Positions 1-12,990 of a stretch of DNA of 64,000 nt are shown one piece after another; position 1 is the stretch's first letter, and each line of letters begins with the position of its first letter. Under the pieces are notes generated by a model. It ran no database searches. It was not told where the DNA came from and saw only the letters and a list, made by a program, of their open reading frames with translations. Where the stretch lies: assembly GCA_023238725.1 (NCBI GenBank), contig CM041531.1, forward strand, positions 24,468,143-24,532,142, given 5' to 3'. This DNA is from Scortum barcoo (taxonomy: Eukaryota > Chordata > Actinopteri > Centrarchiformes > Terapontidae). The position numbers and the translations under genes are program-made.

Positions 1-1145
1 TGCGTTCTTTAGTCATAGACAATTTAGAGGCAGTTCTGTTTTAAATTACGCCTTACGCCCGTGGCACAAATAACAGGTTATTTTTCTGTGTGATCCAGAT
101 AAAGAAGGTCCTACCTTCAAAACTATTCATTTGATCTGCCTTTATCACTGTCACAAAATGAATGACGGTTCAACTGGAAGATGGTGGCTCCTGAAATAGA
201 CATGATGTGATCGGCTGGAGAGAAGACGGAGGGATGACGCTTCACTCTGTTGGAGTTTTACAGCTACGAAAACACTCAGCCTACTGAGAGGCAGCTCTTC
301 CTTCGCAAAGGATCTACGGCTTCCATCAAGTCACCCATTACTCATTAACGTTAATTAGCCACTGATGATATGACCTGCCCCTGGAGACGTTCATCCTTTT
401 CACCAGCAACAGTGACGTTTAGTGCTAGCTGAAATTACCACTAACAGAGTTCAAGCCAGAGCCTCGCAAATCTGTGTATTTTGCCAACATGGACAGAAAT
501 GAGAGCTGCATTTTTTTCACATTTACGCACAATAGCCTACGCAATGAAATGAAAATTCTTATCATTATTCGTATGCCTGGACTGACCCCAGGGCCCATCT
601 ATAGGATCAGCTCGAGACGTCTCCACACCTATGTGAAACTATTGCCGTCTGATACAACAGCCCTGCAATAAATTCCGACTTTATGAGGGTTGTAATGTTC
701 AGTTTTCTTGGAGCTGTTTGAGAGAGGAGCTGATTGAACTTCACGGCCATTCAAAGGCTGTACTTTATAGTGCTGCTGAATTGTCATCATCACGTACCGA
801 GCGTCTAAACCTTTCTGTGAAACACAATGTGGCTCACAAGACAGCAACAAAAGGCGATCATTTTTACTCGTCTTGATACGTCTCTCCATCAGGAGTGACC
901 GAGGATTACGAACATTCACAGAGTTAACCAAGGAAATACAGTATAGTCAAGAGTACAACCACGTGAGCCAGTAGTCAAACAAGAAGCAGCAAACTGTATA
1001 TAATAATACATATTTACAAACACAAGATATGCTCATATCAAAGTCTTTACATTGTAATTTGGGAGATTAATATTCAATGGTAAACAGTGCTGTGATGTGA
1101 TTAAATGGTAAATAGATTTAAAAGACAATGCTACACATTCATCCT
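1..1145. other. Non-coding stretch, nothing recognised
   Basis: The short open frames here have no family resemblance and no splice context. No repeat structure was seen up to the CA run. Confidence 0.6.
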
Positions 1146-1146
1146 G

Positions 1147-1172
1147 ACACACACACACACACACACACACAC
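1147..1172. repeat. (AC)n microsatellite
   Basis: An uninterrupted AC run of 26 bases. It produces a spurious Val/Cys stretch on the minus strand. Confidence 0.95.
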
Positions 1173-1259
1173 TCAGTGACGGACACAGAGAGGTAATGGC
1201 AGCATTTATTACTCGGCAGGCAGCGGGTCCGGTTTTTGGCTGAAGTGTTGCCTTAAGCA

Positions 1260-1700
1260 AATGAGAGGGGGAGAGGGAAAGAGGAAATGGGGGTGGAGGA
1301 AGTCAGAGGCAATGAGGGGCGTTAGGCAAAGAGAAAGGCTCGGAGAGATAGAGAGGAAGAGTGAGTGTGAAGAGCAAACGGCGAGGGTTGAATAAAGCTT
1401 CCGGGCCCCAGAAGGCCGAGCTCTCAGACATTTTAATCAATAACCGCAGCTCTATCAAAGGACGGCTGATTGGCCAGAGACAGAGGGATTGTTCTGCACT
1501 CACTGCCTCACCCCTAAGGAGTGACTCAACACTCTGGGACAGGGTGATGAGGAAGAGGGTGGCAGAGACAGATGGATGAGGAGAATGACAAGGAATAAGG
1601 AACGGACAGATAGCACGGCAGAGGGAGAGGGAGAAAAGAACAGACAATGGAGACACAATTACAGAGACAGAGGGAGGCAGAAGAGGCTGAAGCAAAGTTT
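1260..1700. repeat. Purine-rich (GA) low-complexity tract
   Basis: The + strand is dominated by GAGAGG, GGGAGAG and CAGAGAG words with few pyrimidines. The minus-strand open frame here is rich in Ser, Leu and Pro, which is the expected translation of a CT-rich strand and not a real protein. A T run follows at 1708-1718. Confidence 0.75.
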
Positions 1701-2765
1701 CTTTTTCTTTTTTTTTTTGATAGATTTCTTGCTAGCGTTGGTTCTTTTCTGCCATTATGTCACAGAAAGAAACTTGTGAGTTGGTGTGTGCGTGCGTGCA
1801 AAATCAAAATCTTTTATGTGACTTGACAGACTGCTGCAGCACAAATATTAAGACTCTTTTCTGAATTTCTGTGTGTGTAGGGGAGAGAGAGAGAGAGTGT
1901 CGTGTCTGAAACAGAGAAGGAGAGAGTGGAGGGAGAGAGTTTGTGAGCATGTGCCTTGTTGTACGCTAACATCGTGATGCTGAAATGAAAATGATTCATA
2001 ACATCACATTTTTCTAAATAAATGTACTCTGGAAATTTAACCGGTGTTCCCTTATAAATTGATTGTATCTCCAGGTTATTCACAGGGGAGCTCGTGTTGA
2101 AAAATGAATGTAGAAATGAGTGGAAAAGAGGTGTGAAGCGTGGACCTGGACCTTTCCGATGGCCATTTGTCTTATTTTTATCCATTAATCTCAATATTTA
2201 TCTCTGGTATTGTTTTCCCTTGATGATGTGCATCCACTGTTTATCAGATAATATTGCTGGAATGGAAAAGGCTTTTATATTTTCCCCACATTTGTTAAAT
2301 TTAAATATTCATTTCTACCTGTACAAGTGCATAATATGTTTTTTTTAGGAAGTTTTTAGTGAGTTCAGATGACTAAAATTTCTTTTAACTTTTTATTTTT
2401 AAGTTTATTGTCCAACGTTTGTGGCTGAGTACCTCAGCTAAAACTAATCCATTGTACTTAAAGATGTTAAATGTTATGTAATTTAGGTGTCCTCTTTTAG
2501 GGTAGATGTCATTTTATTGTTAAATATCAATATATGTGTATATGTATCATCAAAAATGTGAAAAACAAAAAGAAAATCTTTTGTGAAATTTTATGAAAAA
2601 TGTATGAAGGGAAACAGACAATACAAACAAGATCTCCAGAATTGGTACAGTTAAACAAACATAAAACAGATCACGAGTATGTTATTGTACTTGACAACAG
2701 TCCATTTTAGATGTTGATATGTTTTGTAGCATATTAAATTTTCTACAAATGTAGTGGAGATAAAA

Positions 2766-2882
2766 TTCACCTATCAAGATTCAAGATTGAAGGTTCAAGA
2801 TTGCCTTTATTAGTCCCCCAGCGGGAAAATTCACATTGCAACAGCAGCGAGACACAAAGTGGAAATAAACAGTAGTATCAAA
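2766..2882 (-). repeat. 3' tail of a non-LTR retroelement (LINE/SINE-like), antisense
   Basis: On the minus strand this reads as the common fish retroelement ending: TTTTCCCGCTGGGGGACTAA followed by TAAAGGCAATCTTG, then an imperfect terminal repeat of AATCTTGA units. Such tails (CCC-x-GGGACTAATAAAGG plus short terminal repeats) are typical of L2-type or RTE-type elements. Class is from memory; no reverse transcriptase is attached. Confidence 0.6.
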
Positions 2883-2889
2883 TTCCATT

Positions 2890-5574
2890 TCAGTGTAAGT
2901 GATGCTGGTCGGTGTGAAACTGCATTCAAAGTTCAGCCAAAGCCAGTATGCGGTAAATGATTGCAATTATATAGCACTTTTATCTGAAGCACTTTACAAG
3001 GTTTTTGCTACTCATTCAGCCATTCATGCGCAGCAGAAAGCCTCAGAGCGGGGTGCTGGCCTGACCATCGGGAGCATGGCTTTAGTAGTCTGTGGTAGAC
3101 AAATAGATACTGTATAGTACCAATGTCCTGCTTTGTGTTATTATCCCTCCGTCACAACTCAGCAAGGAAAAAATGTCTTTAAACCAAAACGAGGACATTT
3201 AATTCGGAAAACATTGTTACTTTGAGAAGATGTTCACTGTGTTTTTCTAATTTATAATGCAGAGTTTTAGTTTCACATTTTTACACAGGCTGGGGACTTT
3301 GGACTTTGTCCACCGTTACTTGGACTGAAATTTAGCTTTAAAAAGGTATTCTTTTGTGGCTGATGTGGAGAGGAGGAACAATTACAGCGATTAATATCCT
3401 GTTAAATACACACATGGACATGTGAATGTTATTTTTTTAAGACTTTGCAATGGTCTAATACGAGCAGAGCTAATAGGACAGACACCTTTCCTACCCTCTC
3501 TCTCACCTGTCGTTTATCTTTGCAAAAATACCCGAGACAAAGGAGTGATGTAACCCTGCCAGAAAAGAGTTCAGTTAAAAACTGGAGTCAAAGTCAGTTT
3601 GAATCCTTGGAGAGTTACAGAGCATGTGAGTCTCCCTCCAGAAACCAGAGTGTGGCAGGTTGTTCAAGAGCCGTGTGCTAAGCATTGTACCGCTCCGAGC
3701 GCTTTCTATTCAAACTCTGCATCCCACTATGGGTGTTTATCAGAATCTGTGTGTGTGTGTGAGAGACTGAAACCATCTCTGTGATTCTCTGAGGAATATG
3801 CAAGTGTGGAAGTGTAACAATCGAGTTGTTAAAATGCACACAGCTCATCGGGAGATGTGTGTGTGTGCGTCTTTGAGTGTGTGTGTTCACATGTGTATGA
3901 GAAGTGATTAATTGCAACACACTCAACACACAATTGAGCAGCGAACACTGCTCTGTGTGTGTGTGTGTTCATTTCTTCATTTGAGGTGCACATGTGTGTC
4001 CATGCTTGTGTGCGTTAATTCATTACTTACACTGTCTTGCTTCTTTGATCAGTCCATACTATACAAATCCCTGCTCAACTCATATTACTAATAATTAATG
4101 TGTAAGTATCTCATTCATAAGCGTCGTCAAATCTTCTTTTTTATTATTAGAGCCATGATGTGTAATTAAAACATACTAAACCAAGCATGTCACCGATAAA
4201 TTCAAAAGGATGCTCCAAAGAGTCTCAGTCGAACTGCATTTGAATTTGAAATGATTGTGATTGCATTTAAATACTCCTCATTTAAATTTTGTAGCCCTTT
4301 TTTGGAATGAATCTAATCAGGGAGTGATTGTAAACGGCAAAGCTGAAGTATTACACTTTTCTGACTTAATGATACACCTTGACAAATATTTGACCATCAA
4401 ACTCTTATTTGCTTACACTCCCGGCGTCACTGAGTTACTAATAAAAACTTTGTCGAGATAGCTGATGTGAGAACTGACTCAACATGCAGGTCTGCTTCAC
4501 TCCCCGTCATATCCGATCACGAGCGGATGCCTCTCGGTATAGCACATCCCTCCACTACCGCCATGCTATTGTCAAGGTGTTTGTTCCACGTGTCAGAATC
4601 CCGCTGAAAGCTAATTATTTCCTCCATGCTCCATTACCAGAGAGCTCCACATCAGGAGACGCGCACATTCATCAGTGTGTTTGAAACTCGAGCCTCTTCT
4701 TAAACATTTTGGCTGATTATCATGCAACCGTGGGGCCAATCAGCGCTGCTGTCTTACAGTGGCCCTCAGTGCTGACCTTGTACCAGTGGCAGGTGCAGGA
4801 TCTGAAACTGGCTTGCGACCTCTGTAGTCGCCCCTGTGTTTTACTTTCATGCCAGCAATCATGGTGTAATAGTCAATGTGTCAGTGTGTTCAATAGATGA
4901 CCTCTTTTGTAACCAAACTAAACTTTCAAAGCTGCTGGTGAAAAGAGAGATCATGGGCTCCTTTAATTAGGTTTTAATGAGGACTTATATATTGGCTTGA
5001 CAGTGATTTCCTTAACATGTGAGTGAAACCTCAAGGCATATTTTAAGCCCACTAAACGGCATACCACTCGGAGATTCTCAGCGGAGTTTAACAGTATACT
5101 GCCGATCTGCGGGGCCTCTCTGGATATTCCCAATCACAGGTGACTGTTAAACATTGCATCCTGTCTCATTAGCACTACAAAGTTACTTTCATCATTGCTA
5201 AAAACTGACAACATAAGCCACCTTCATCATAGAGACGACGTCTGAATAGCAAGTATAAGAACGGACAAGCTCATTTTTCACATTCGGGTTATCTTTTCAT
5301 CCCACGCGTATACGTTTTTGTTAGGGCAGTGCAGCCTCAAGGAACCAGCAGTGTTCCCGGCCTTGTAGTCACGTGTCTTTTTGCTTTAATGCTGCACTAA
5401 GTAATAATCTGTTCGTTCATGAAGCTTCATTTGTCCCGTTTGTCATGAAAATTTCCTCCTATGCACATGCAGAAATGATTATCATGTCAATTAAAAAAAT
5501 ACACATTTTAGGTCAGGTAGTAACTGTGTCCAACAACTTTTTTAGGCTATATCAATAATCTTGACCTGACCACA
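2890..5574. other. Unique non-coding stretch
   Basis: AT-rich intronic-type DNA with only short GT runs (near 3749, 3858 and 3954). No coding similarity or interspersed repeat was recognised. Confidence 0.5.
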
Positions 5575-5640
5575 CTGTCAACACTTGTAAGAAGGACTTT
5601 CCCTTCGTTGTAAGACAGTCCTGCAGAAAACTGTTGACAG
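5575..5640. repeat. 66-base imperfect inverted repeat (hairpin)
   Basis: The ends pair perfectly over 9 bases (CTGTCAACA with TGTTGACAG). After a 9-base partly mismatched segment on each side there is a second perfect 6-base stem (AGGACT with AGTCCT), around an 18-base loop. The symmetry of spacing on both arms suggests a real folded unit: a small palindromic element or a microRNA-precursor-like hairpin. No expression evidence can be seen from sequence. Confidence 0.55.
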
Positions 5641-5644
5641 CGTG

Positions 5645-6275
5645 AGCCGTGGATTATCCAGAGTAACCACGACATTGTTTCTGGAAAGGCACGCTGTTGC
5701 TGAGTTTGTCATTTTTCAATATTTTGAGCACCACAAACAAAAACTCAATTCACTTTGGATGTATTGGAGGTGACTCCAGCAGCTATATCAAATCTTCCGC
5801 AGAAAAAAAAAAGCAAAACAAAAACTATTTGCATGGCTAGATGACACTACGGGGTAAGTGGGAAATATGTGCTTTCAGATTTGTGCAAATGGATTCTCTC
5901 ACTTCTGGCTTTTCTTTTATGAGAGCAAAATGAGTGTAAATGTAGGTTAACACCTGTATTAGGTTATTTTTTTTATAGATATAGAAGCAAAACTGCCAAA
6001 ACTGTTTCCCCATGAAAAAAAGCACAGAAAAAGTCAACAAGCAGTCCTGAAATGCATATTTATCCAGATCAGGGGCAGTAATCAGCACTGACAATGATAC
6101 ACAGTAAGAGAAATCTACTTCATCATAGTAAATACTAAGGATGATAGACTACAGAGTCTTTTATGCTGGGCTTGCTCTTTTAATCCTGCGGGTCATTATC
6201 CCTAAATGTGGAAATTTACCTTTCAGATGGCTCCTATAGTGTGCTATATAGTAGCGCAATGTGGTGGGAGTGTTG
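5645..6275. other. Unique non-coding stretch
   Basis: No coding or repeat signal recognised apart from short A and T runs. Confidence 0.5.
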
Positions 6276-6277
6276 AT

Positions 6278-6500
6278 AGAGAGAGAGAGAGAGAGAGAGA
6301 AAGAAAGGAGGGGGAACACTCATGGCAAGGGAGAGAGGGATAGATGGAGAAAAAGAAGTGGTCAAAGGGGATGGTATAAGGCGAAATAGAGAGGGGGGGG
6401 AGTGGTGAAGAGCAGGGAAGGCAGATAAAAACAGACTTATAGATGCACAAACTGACAGCCTCTTGACATGAAAGAAGAGGAGAAAGAATAAAAGAGAATA
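6278..6500. repeat. (GA)n microsatellite and purine-rich tract
   Basis: A clean GA run at 6278-6300 grades into purine-rich sequence (GAGAGGGATAGATGGAG, GGGGGGG) to about 6500. The long minus-strand open frames across it are Ser/Leu/Pro/Phe-rich repeat translations. Confidence 0.8.
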
Positions 6501-6524
6501 TTAAAAGAACTATAAGCATGCACT

Positions 6525-6533
<9 letters not shown>

Positions 6534-6580
<47 letters not shown>
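6534..6580. repeat. (AC)n microsatellite
   Basis: 47 bases of uninterrupted AC. Confidence 0.95.
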
Positions 6581-6582
<2 letters not shown>

Positions 6583-6719
6583 GCAGTCAGTGTGTGGATC
6601 TGTCTGTGTAGTGCCTGCTCGTTGTGAGACTGTGTGCTTGTGTTTATTAGATGTGATCTCAAGCTGGAATAAAAAAAAAAAATAAATAAAAAAAATAAAA
6701 ATAGGGGGGGAAGCGTGAG

Positions 6720-6950
6720 AAAAAATGCGCAAGAGCCTCCGAGATCAAGGAACAGAATCTGGCACAGTGTCATGTGTGTTTTTAAATAGAGAGACCGAGA
6801 GATGGAGGGAGACACAGCTGAAGGAGGTGGGGGGGGCAGATGGGCAGATTGCAGGATGGACGGAGACAGGGAGGGGAAAGAATAGGGAAAAGGGGAAAAT
6901 TGGAGAGGGAAAAAGGTAAGTGGAGGTGAAGGAGAGACTTTTCTTGTTGT
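6720..6950. repeat. Purine-rich low-complexity tract
   Basis: GA-rich on the + strand (GAGAGACCGAGAGATGGAGG, GGGGGGG, GGGGAAAAG). It is preceded by an A-rich run at 6670-6703. Confidence 0.7.
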
Positions 6951-7015
6951 GCTCCTGATTCTTTTTTCCCTGCACTCATTGAGTGTGAAGCCCTTAATAA
7001 CATCTAGTGGGGCAC

Positions 7016-7017
<2 letters not shown>

Positions 7018-7047
<30 letters not shown>
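7018..7047. repeat. (CA)n microsatellite
   Basis: 30 bases of uninterrupted CA. Confidence 0.9.
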
Positions 7048-7049
<2 letters not shown>

Positions 7050-7050
<1 letters not shown>

Positions 7051-8395
7051 AGAGTAGCTGCATGTGTTAGAGCAGAGTAGATGTATGTTGTAATGTGTGA
7101 CAGCAGGCCCAGCTTTACAGCTCACTAACAAATAGCCAAAGGCAAAACACACAAAAGCGCAAGGTTACATTAAATTTGCATGCATATGAATGCCTATGCG
7201 TTCATGTGTGGACCTGCGCAGGATTGTTTCAAGGCCATGACAAACACTCCACATCCTCCAGGTTTCCTTTCAAAGGAAAACCTTGACCTCCTCACAACTG
7301 AGCTCCGTCGTGACCTTGTGGAGTTTGGGAGGGGAAATGGCCAGAAGATTCAGATCTGCTGGAGAACGTCTAGAAAGAGGGCTAGATGAGCAGACGAGTC
7401 AAAACTATTCTTAGCCTGCTGCTGTTAACTGTCTGGGCATTCGCACAAAACACACACACACACAAACGTGCGCACACAGAGAGAGGAACATACTGTGCAC
7501 CTGTCATCCATAAACCTGCAAGAGAAAGCAAGGTGTGTGTGAGTGTTTCTGTGTATGTGTGTGATGGGGGAGACTACTAACGGAGCGGAGGACTAGACAG
7601 ACAGAGAATAGAAGGAAAAAAATGGGAATAAAGGATGCGACGTGAGAATAGAGGGAAGGATGGAGGAGAAGAGGAGTGGAGAGAAAAGGAGAGATAACCG
7701 ATGTTCTCGTCCTTGTATTAGCTCTAATTCCCCCTAATGTACCTGGTATTAAAGGGGGAGTTCACCCATTTTCCCTGACCTTGACTGTAGCACTCAGAGA
7801 AGCCATAGAGATACAGAGCTGGCAGAGATTGTTTGGCTCGGTGCCAGCAGTTCATCCCCGCGTCATCCTGAGGGGAAAAAAAATGAAGCACTCCTCGTTT
7901 TATTGCTACATATTTTAACTTTTCTGTCATCCTTACATCCATCCTTCTGCTGCTCTCTGTCCCCTCCCTCCAACACACACGCACACGGCATATCACTTTA
8001 ATGGCGTTTCAATAAAAAAATAAATAAAAAAAACACAAAGCATTAGAAGCATTTGAAATGGTGTTCTTAATTGCCGCGCATAAGATGAGACTTTAATGCA
8101 ACCTTAGTTTTGGCTGTTTGTTGTTTTGCAGCAGAAGTAGAATAACAGAACCAAATCCTAAAAATAGAGTAATACCCAACTGGGGCTCTCCAAACATTAT
8201 GCAGCTGACAGCTCCAACACATGCTGAGTGGAATCTGCGAATGCACAGAAAAGGAAAAACTGTTATTTACATGTGGAGGGTACAGTAAACATTGACTGAT
8301 TTTGACCACATTACATACCCCCCCCGATCAAGCTCCATCAGGAAGCTTATTTTAGCGAAAATGTGGCGTCGTCACTTCTTGCTGACTTCTCACTG
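7050..8395. other. Non-coding stretch, one possible old repeat
   Basis: Mostly unique. At 7750-7775 TTAAAGGGGGAGTTCACCC resembles the start of a dispersed fish repeat, but too little is preserved to assign it. A purine-rich patch lies at 7590-7695. Confidence 0.4.
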
Positions 8396-8400
8396 ATTGT

Positions 8401-8500
8401 TAAAGGAGTAGTTCTTACTGCGAGACGGATGAGATTGACTCCACTCTCGTGTTTGTCTGCGAGGCATGGTTAGCTTAGCTTAACATAAAGATCACACATC
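8401..8500 (+). repeat. Dispersed fish repeat fragment (TTAGCTTAGC family)
   Basis: TAAAGGAGTAGTTC, then GACGGATGAGATTGACTCC, CACTCTCGTGTTTGTC and GGTTAGCTTAGCTTAACATAA occur in the order of a non-coding repeat that I recall as very common in percomorph genomes (GATGAGA..GAT..CCACTCTC..TGTCTGT..GGTTAGCTTAGCTTAGCATAAAGACTGG). The copy is diverged and loses similarity after 8500. Naming is from memory. Confidence 0.55.
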
Positions 8501-8504
8501 AACG

Positions 8505-9180
8505 TGTTGTATCTTGTTTGTTGAATCAATATGAGAAAGTGTAAAAACTACAGTTTGTTGTGTTGTAAGGTTCAAAGAATGGGGTCTACAGCCTGCAGCT
8601 GTAGCTCGAGGTGCACTGGCAAAGGTAAAATCCTCTAAAATAACTTTAGAATAATGATAAAATTTTTTTTTTTTAGGGACTACTACCACTATCGTTTCTC
8701 CTCCAGGTTGTGTTCAGCCCTGCTTAGCTTTTTTCATAAGTGCATGGATAGTCTGTTAGCAACCGGCCCCACGGGAGGATGATATCAATGTATATTCAAA
8801 TTATTTAGTAAAAAGCGTTGTGTGGTGTTGCTTGTCAGTGCAAATGAATCTGAGCAAAACACTGGAATACATAGTTGAAAGGATATCAGTCATTCTAATT
8901 TAATTACATCCAGATTTCATCAACCCCTTGTGACGATTCATTTGCCCTTTGGTGGACAGCCAACAGAGGGAGAAACAGAGAGATGGTACGGCAAGAGACC
9001 ACTGAAGTTAAAGACAGAGGGAGCGAGTGGATTCGAGGGACAGCGAGGCACAGAGGGAAAGAGAAGTGAAAGAAGGAGTTTAGAGATAAATCAGAGACTC
9101 ATTTCAAAGAGTTGTTGCTGAGGAGGTGCAAAAGGCTTTGCCTCCGTCTTCCCACCTGTCCTAACGCTTCCATCAAGGGA
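8505..9180. other. Unique non-coding stretch
   Basis: No coding or repeat family recognised; a T run at 8661-8674 and a purine-rich patch at 8955-9080. Confidence 0.45.
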
Positions 9181-9181
9181 G

Positions 9182-9182
<1 letters not shown>

Positions 9183-9242
<60 letters not shown>
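9183..9242. repeat. (CA)n microsatellite
   Basis: About 60 bases of uninterrupted CA. The poly-Thr/His open frame across it is an artefact. Confidence 0.95.
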
Positions 9243-9244
<2 letters not shown>

Positions 9245-9246
<2 letters not shown>

Positions 9247-10928
9247 CTATGTGCTTTTAAGATAATTGACGTAAACAGGTTGAATCGACACAATAAAGAC
9301 GGCAATACTCTGTGGCTGCCTGTGAGTTCAGGCTTCCTATTTGTTCTCTAAATTCCTCCTTCACACCTTCTCTTCGCGCTCTGTCTATTTTCACTCTTCT
9401 CCAACCTCAGCTCCAGTCATTTGAATAATGACTGCAAGTTGTCATTCATAAGCAAAACCTGCGCAACATGGAAATGTGATTTGGCTCTTTAACCTTGAAA
9501 CTGCGTGTGTGTGTGGGTGTGTGTGGTGTGTGTGTGTGTATGCATATACATGATTAAGCAGTACTTGTGCAAAACAAAATTTGTGTGTGCATCTGTGTGT
9601 GGGTGTTTAGTGTGACCAAATCAGAAACAAATTTACCAAATTAAAGCATGAAACTAATCATCAGCTCTATTGTTTTTATCGGCTGCTGTTGTCTCAGTCT
9701 GACTCACAACCTCGTGCATGTCATCCCTTCCCCTCTCCCTCTCTCGCTCTCCCTCTCTCTCACTGCCACACTTTGTCATCCTGTATTGCACTTAATGAGG
9801 CAAAAATGTCATTAACAACTTTTCAGACACTAAATTATATCATGTTCAATTGCTACTTAATAACTTGTCAAAAAATATATACTGATATATAAAAACAATG
9901 TGCTATTTATTCAAGTTATGGATTGAGCCTTCTTTTAGAGATACAAAATTATAATTTACACACATTAATCAGCTTAGTGAGCAAACTGTAAAAGCCTGTA
10001 ATAGTCATTGTAAAACATTTTATCAAATTGTTCAGATTTTCGATTTTCTTGTTTCCCATCATATCATGATAAATCAACAACATTTTTAATGCAGTGCATT
10101 TGAGTTTATCTTTGTTTGTTTGTCTGGCATCATATTTCTAGGCAAACAGACTCTCATCTACATTACAAACAAAAGAGGAAAAAAAAAGTGGATATATCAT
10201 GATTGTGATGCAAGGCAGGTAATGACCATGTTGGAGTGCCAGCTTGTTCAGAAGTGAGAGACAAACAAAACTTTTATGCATTTGTCACAGTGAAGTATTT
10301 GGAGTAAGCATCAATAGCCAGACATCACAAGGTTGTCATCGTTTTTGTTGTATTATTTGGACGCGTTTTTTTTTTTTTCCTTTCGTGGGAGCAGAAATAT
10401 TTGTAGCCCGCTTCAGACGTGGCTCGTTGGAAGGGTTGGCGCACAGATACGTTTTTTTTTTTTGTCTGTGAAATCTGAATTACACACTTTGATTGGTCAG
10501 TATATAATGTCGAACTTTCAGAACACTTTCTTAAAGGGTTGACCTGTGCTCAACATTTTCTGTACATCGGAGAAAACAGGCAACAACATCCCCTTAACAA
10601 ACATTCATTACCAAGTCTGGATCGTAGAAATCACCTCTCTGTAGTACTAAATTGATTTGCCAATTATGCTGTTGTGGCAAACATAAGGGCTGCCTGGACT
10701 CAGTTCAGAACATTTTTTTTTAAATAAATGAAGTCCTACAGTTGTGTACTTTTTACTTTTTTCTGGGGGGGGTGGCAAGAGTCCACAGTTTGCATCCTGA
10801 GCCCTGCGTGTGGTTAGGATGAGGCAGCAAAAGCACTTTGATCACAGCCATTAAAATATGATAACACTCTTGTAATGTGGTAACTACAGTACACTGGGGG
10901 ATAATCCCTGAATGGATTACTAAAGAGG
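9245..10928. other. AT-rich non-coding stretch
   Basis: Short GT runs near 9505-9540 and 9585-9605, T runs near 10367 and 10451, otherwise unique sequence with no coding similarity. Confidence 0.5.
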
Positions 10929-10936
10929 CCTACTGA

Positions 10937-11236
10937 CAGTGGTGGCAAATAACTATACATGTTACTTTACAGATGGAGTTTTTCGAAACCTATAATGAGC
11001 AATTAAAATATGAGAGATCGTTATAAAGTGAATTCATCCACCCAACAGAGTGAAAATAGCTCTGCTGCAAACAGCTACAATATTAAAATGCTTTCTACAT
11101 GTTACATTTGACTAAATTTAGTTACTGTTCTTTTACTCAAGTAAGATTTGAACTCCAGGACTTTTATAAATATTTTAAAATTGCAATATAGTTACTTTTA
11201 CTTAAGTAAAATATTTGAATACCTCTTCCAACACTG
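10937..11236 (+). mobile_element. hAT-type non-autonomous DNA transposon (MITE), 300 bp
   Basis: The element starts CAGTGGTGG and ends TTCCAACACTG, imperfect terminal inverted repeats of the hAT kind. It is flanked by an 8-bp target-site duplication, CCTACTGA at 10929-10936 and CCTACTGG at 11237-11244 (7 of 8 identical); 8-bp duplications are the hAT signature. Inside are the ACTTTTACTTAAGTAAAATA and TTTTACTCAAGTAAGATTTG words that I recall from an abundant teleost hAT-derived MITE. There is no transposase frame, and the mismatched duplication indicates an old insertion. Confidence 0.85.
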
Positions 11237-11517
11237 CCTACTGGGAACAGGTCCAGGGGCCGAAGGGGTCATTGGGCCCTTAAGCCTTTTGTCTGAAGTG
11301 ACCCTATAGATCCACTGATACAACTCTGATATTTCTATTTCATAATATCTGTCTGTGGCAATTTTCTAGAGGGTTGGACAGGGAAGGTTTTATATTTTTG
11401 TACCCAAGGGCCCATTGTGTCATCCTGTAATTAGTTTGTGGGTCTCTGTATGGGACCCAGGCTGCAGTATGGGACACACACGCAGTGTGACTGTCTAAAC
11501 ATAATAGATAATGTCTG

Positions 11518-11544
11518 TTTTTTTTTTTTTTTTTTTTTTTTTTT
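11518..11544. repeat. Poly-T run
   Basis: 27 consecutive T. It could be a retroelement poly-A tail in antisense, but no element body was recognised next to it. Confidence 0.9.
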
Positions 11545-12965
11545 GTGCGTATCACAGATGGCGTTTCATAATGGACATTGCTGAAGAATTCTTGCGCAGT
11601 CATGGCTAATCGCTGATACAGCATCTGTTATTTACAGCACATTCTCCATAACATCAGCCCCAAATGGATGTGTACTGTACTAACTGTGCTGTTAAGTGGT
11701 ATTTACCTCTCGAAACCCAATTTTGTTCATTGCAACCCAGCCCAGTGTGTGTGTGTGTGCGCGTGTGTGCGATAACGAGCGCATGCGCACATATGTGTGT
11801 CCATGAGCGTTCATCACAGTCAGTCCTGCCAGCTGCTATCTGCCATCCCGAATCAGTTTGATGGAACACACACAGTACACGTGCGCACACACGCACAAGT
11901 ACACACACACTAATCACCTAATCACTCACATCGAATCGTCCAAGTACTTAGTTCTGTCTCAATGAGTAAAAAACACTTAAACTTAACGTTCATTGTATCC
12001 TGGAGGAGAGGAGAGGAGACAGAAAAAGAAGTTATGGGTGATCAGATGAGGCAGCAGAGGGACAGTGAAAGGAGAAGATTAAAGTGGGAGAAATACAAGA
12101 AGATGAGACAAGGTGTTCTGCTTTGCAATATGGCCAAGGCCTCCTACATTCAAAACGCAATAAATAAAAATCCTGTGAGCATTCAGATATAAAGCAAAAG
12201 GAAATGGTAGACAAGGCCCCTCCTGGCACTTGAAGGGCAAAGCCAGCTGCTCACTGCGATCAGAAATCTTTCTCACATCTCTCGCTGCACGAGCTATCTG
12301 TTCTTCACCTTTTCACAGTCTGTCCACAGCGCAGAGATCCAGACAGGTAAAACAGCCACCCATCAACTTTCTAAATTAGTTTTTTCGCTGTTCACGTTCA
12401 AGATGCAACAACATGCACGTGGCTAACTACACTATGTGGTATATTCATGTTACCTGCAATAGGAAATTTAAAAATAAACCACACGATGTAATTGTGTTGA
12501 AAAAGTGTGTGATGCTTGCTAAGTATTTGAATAAAAATGACTTTTCAACATTTTGAAATCTGATGAAGAGCACTGAAAAATGCTCTCTGTATCTCTGATT
12601 ACAATCATTCCTTAAATTAGCCCTTTTTGCATGTTTGTTTATCTTTCTGCATATCTTAACCACCGATGACATTTTTCACTCTTTTGTAATCTTTCTTGCT
12701 TTTGCAAAACGAAACAAGCATGCACAGGATAACAAATGCCTGTGCGCACACAATTACACTCACGCACTGAGAGTAACACCTCTGCCCGGTATGTGGTCCG
12801 TTTATTTATAGTACACGGAGCATACTGTAAAGGTTGTGTTTGCTTATGTTAAATTATATGGTAATTCATTACAGTGTGGACCACCTAGTGTGTGGCCATG
12901 CATAACATTATGAGAAACAGGTACGAGTGTGTCCCAATCAAGACACAGCAGCTAGTCAGTCAGAA

Positions 12966-12990
12966 AAAATAAATAAATAAATAAATAAAA
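12966..12990. repeat. (AAAT)n microsatellite
   Basis: About six AAAT units. Confidence 0.85.
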
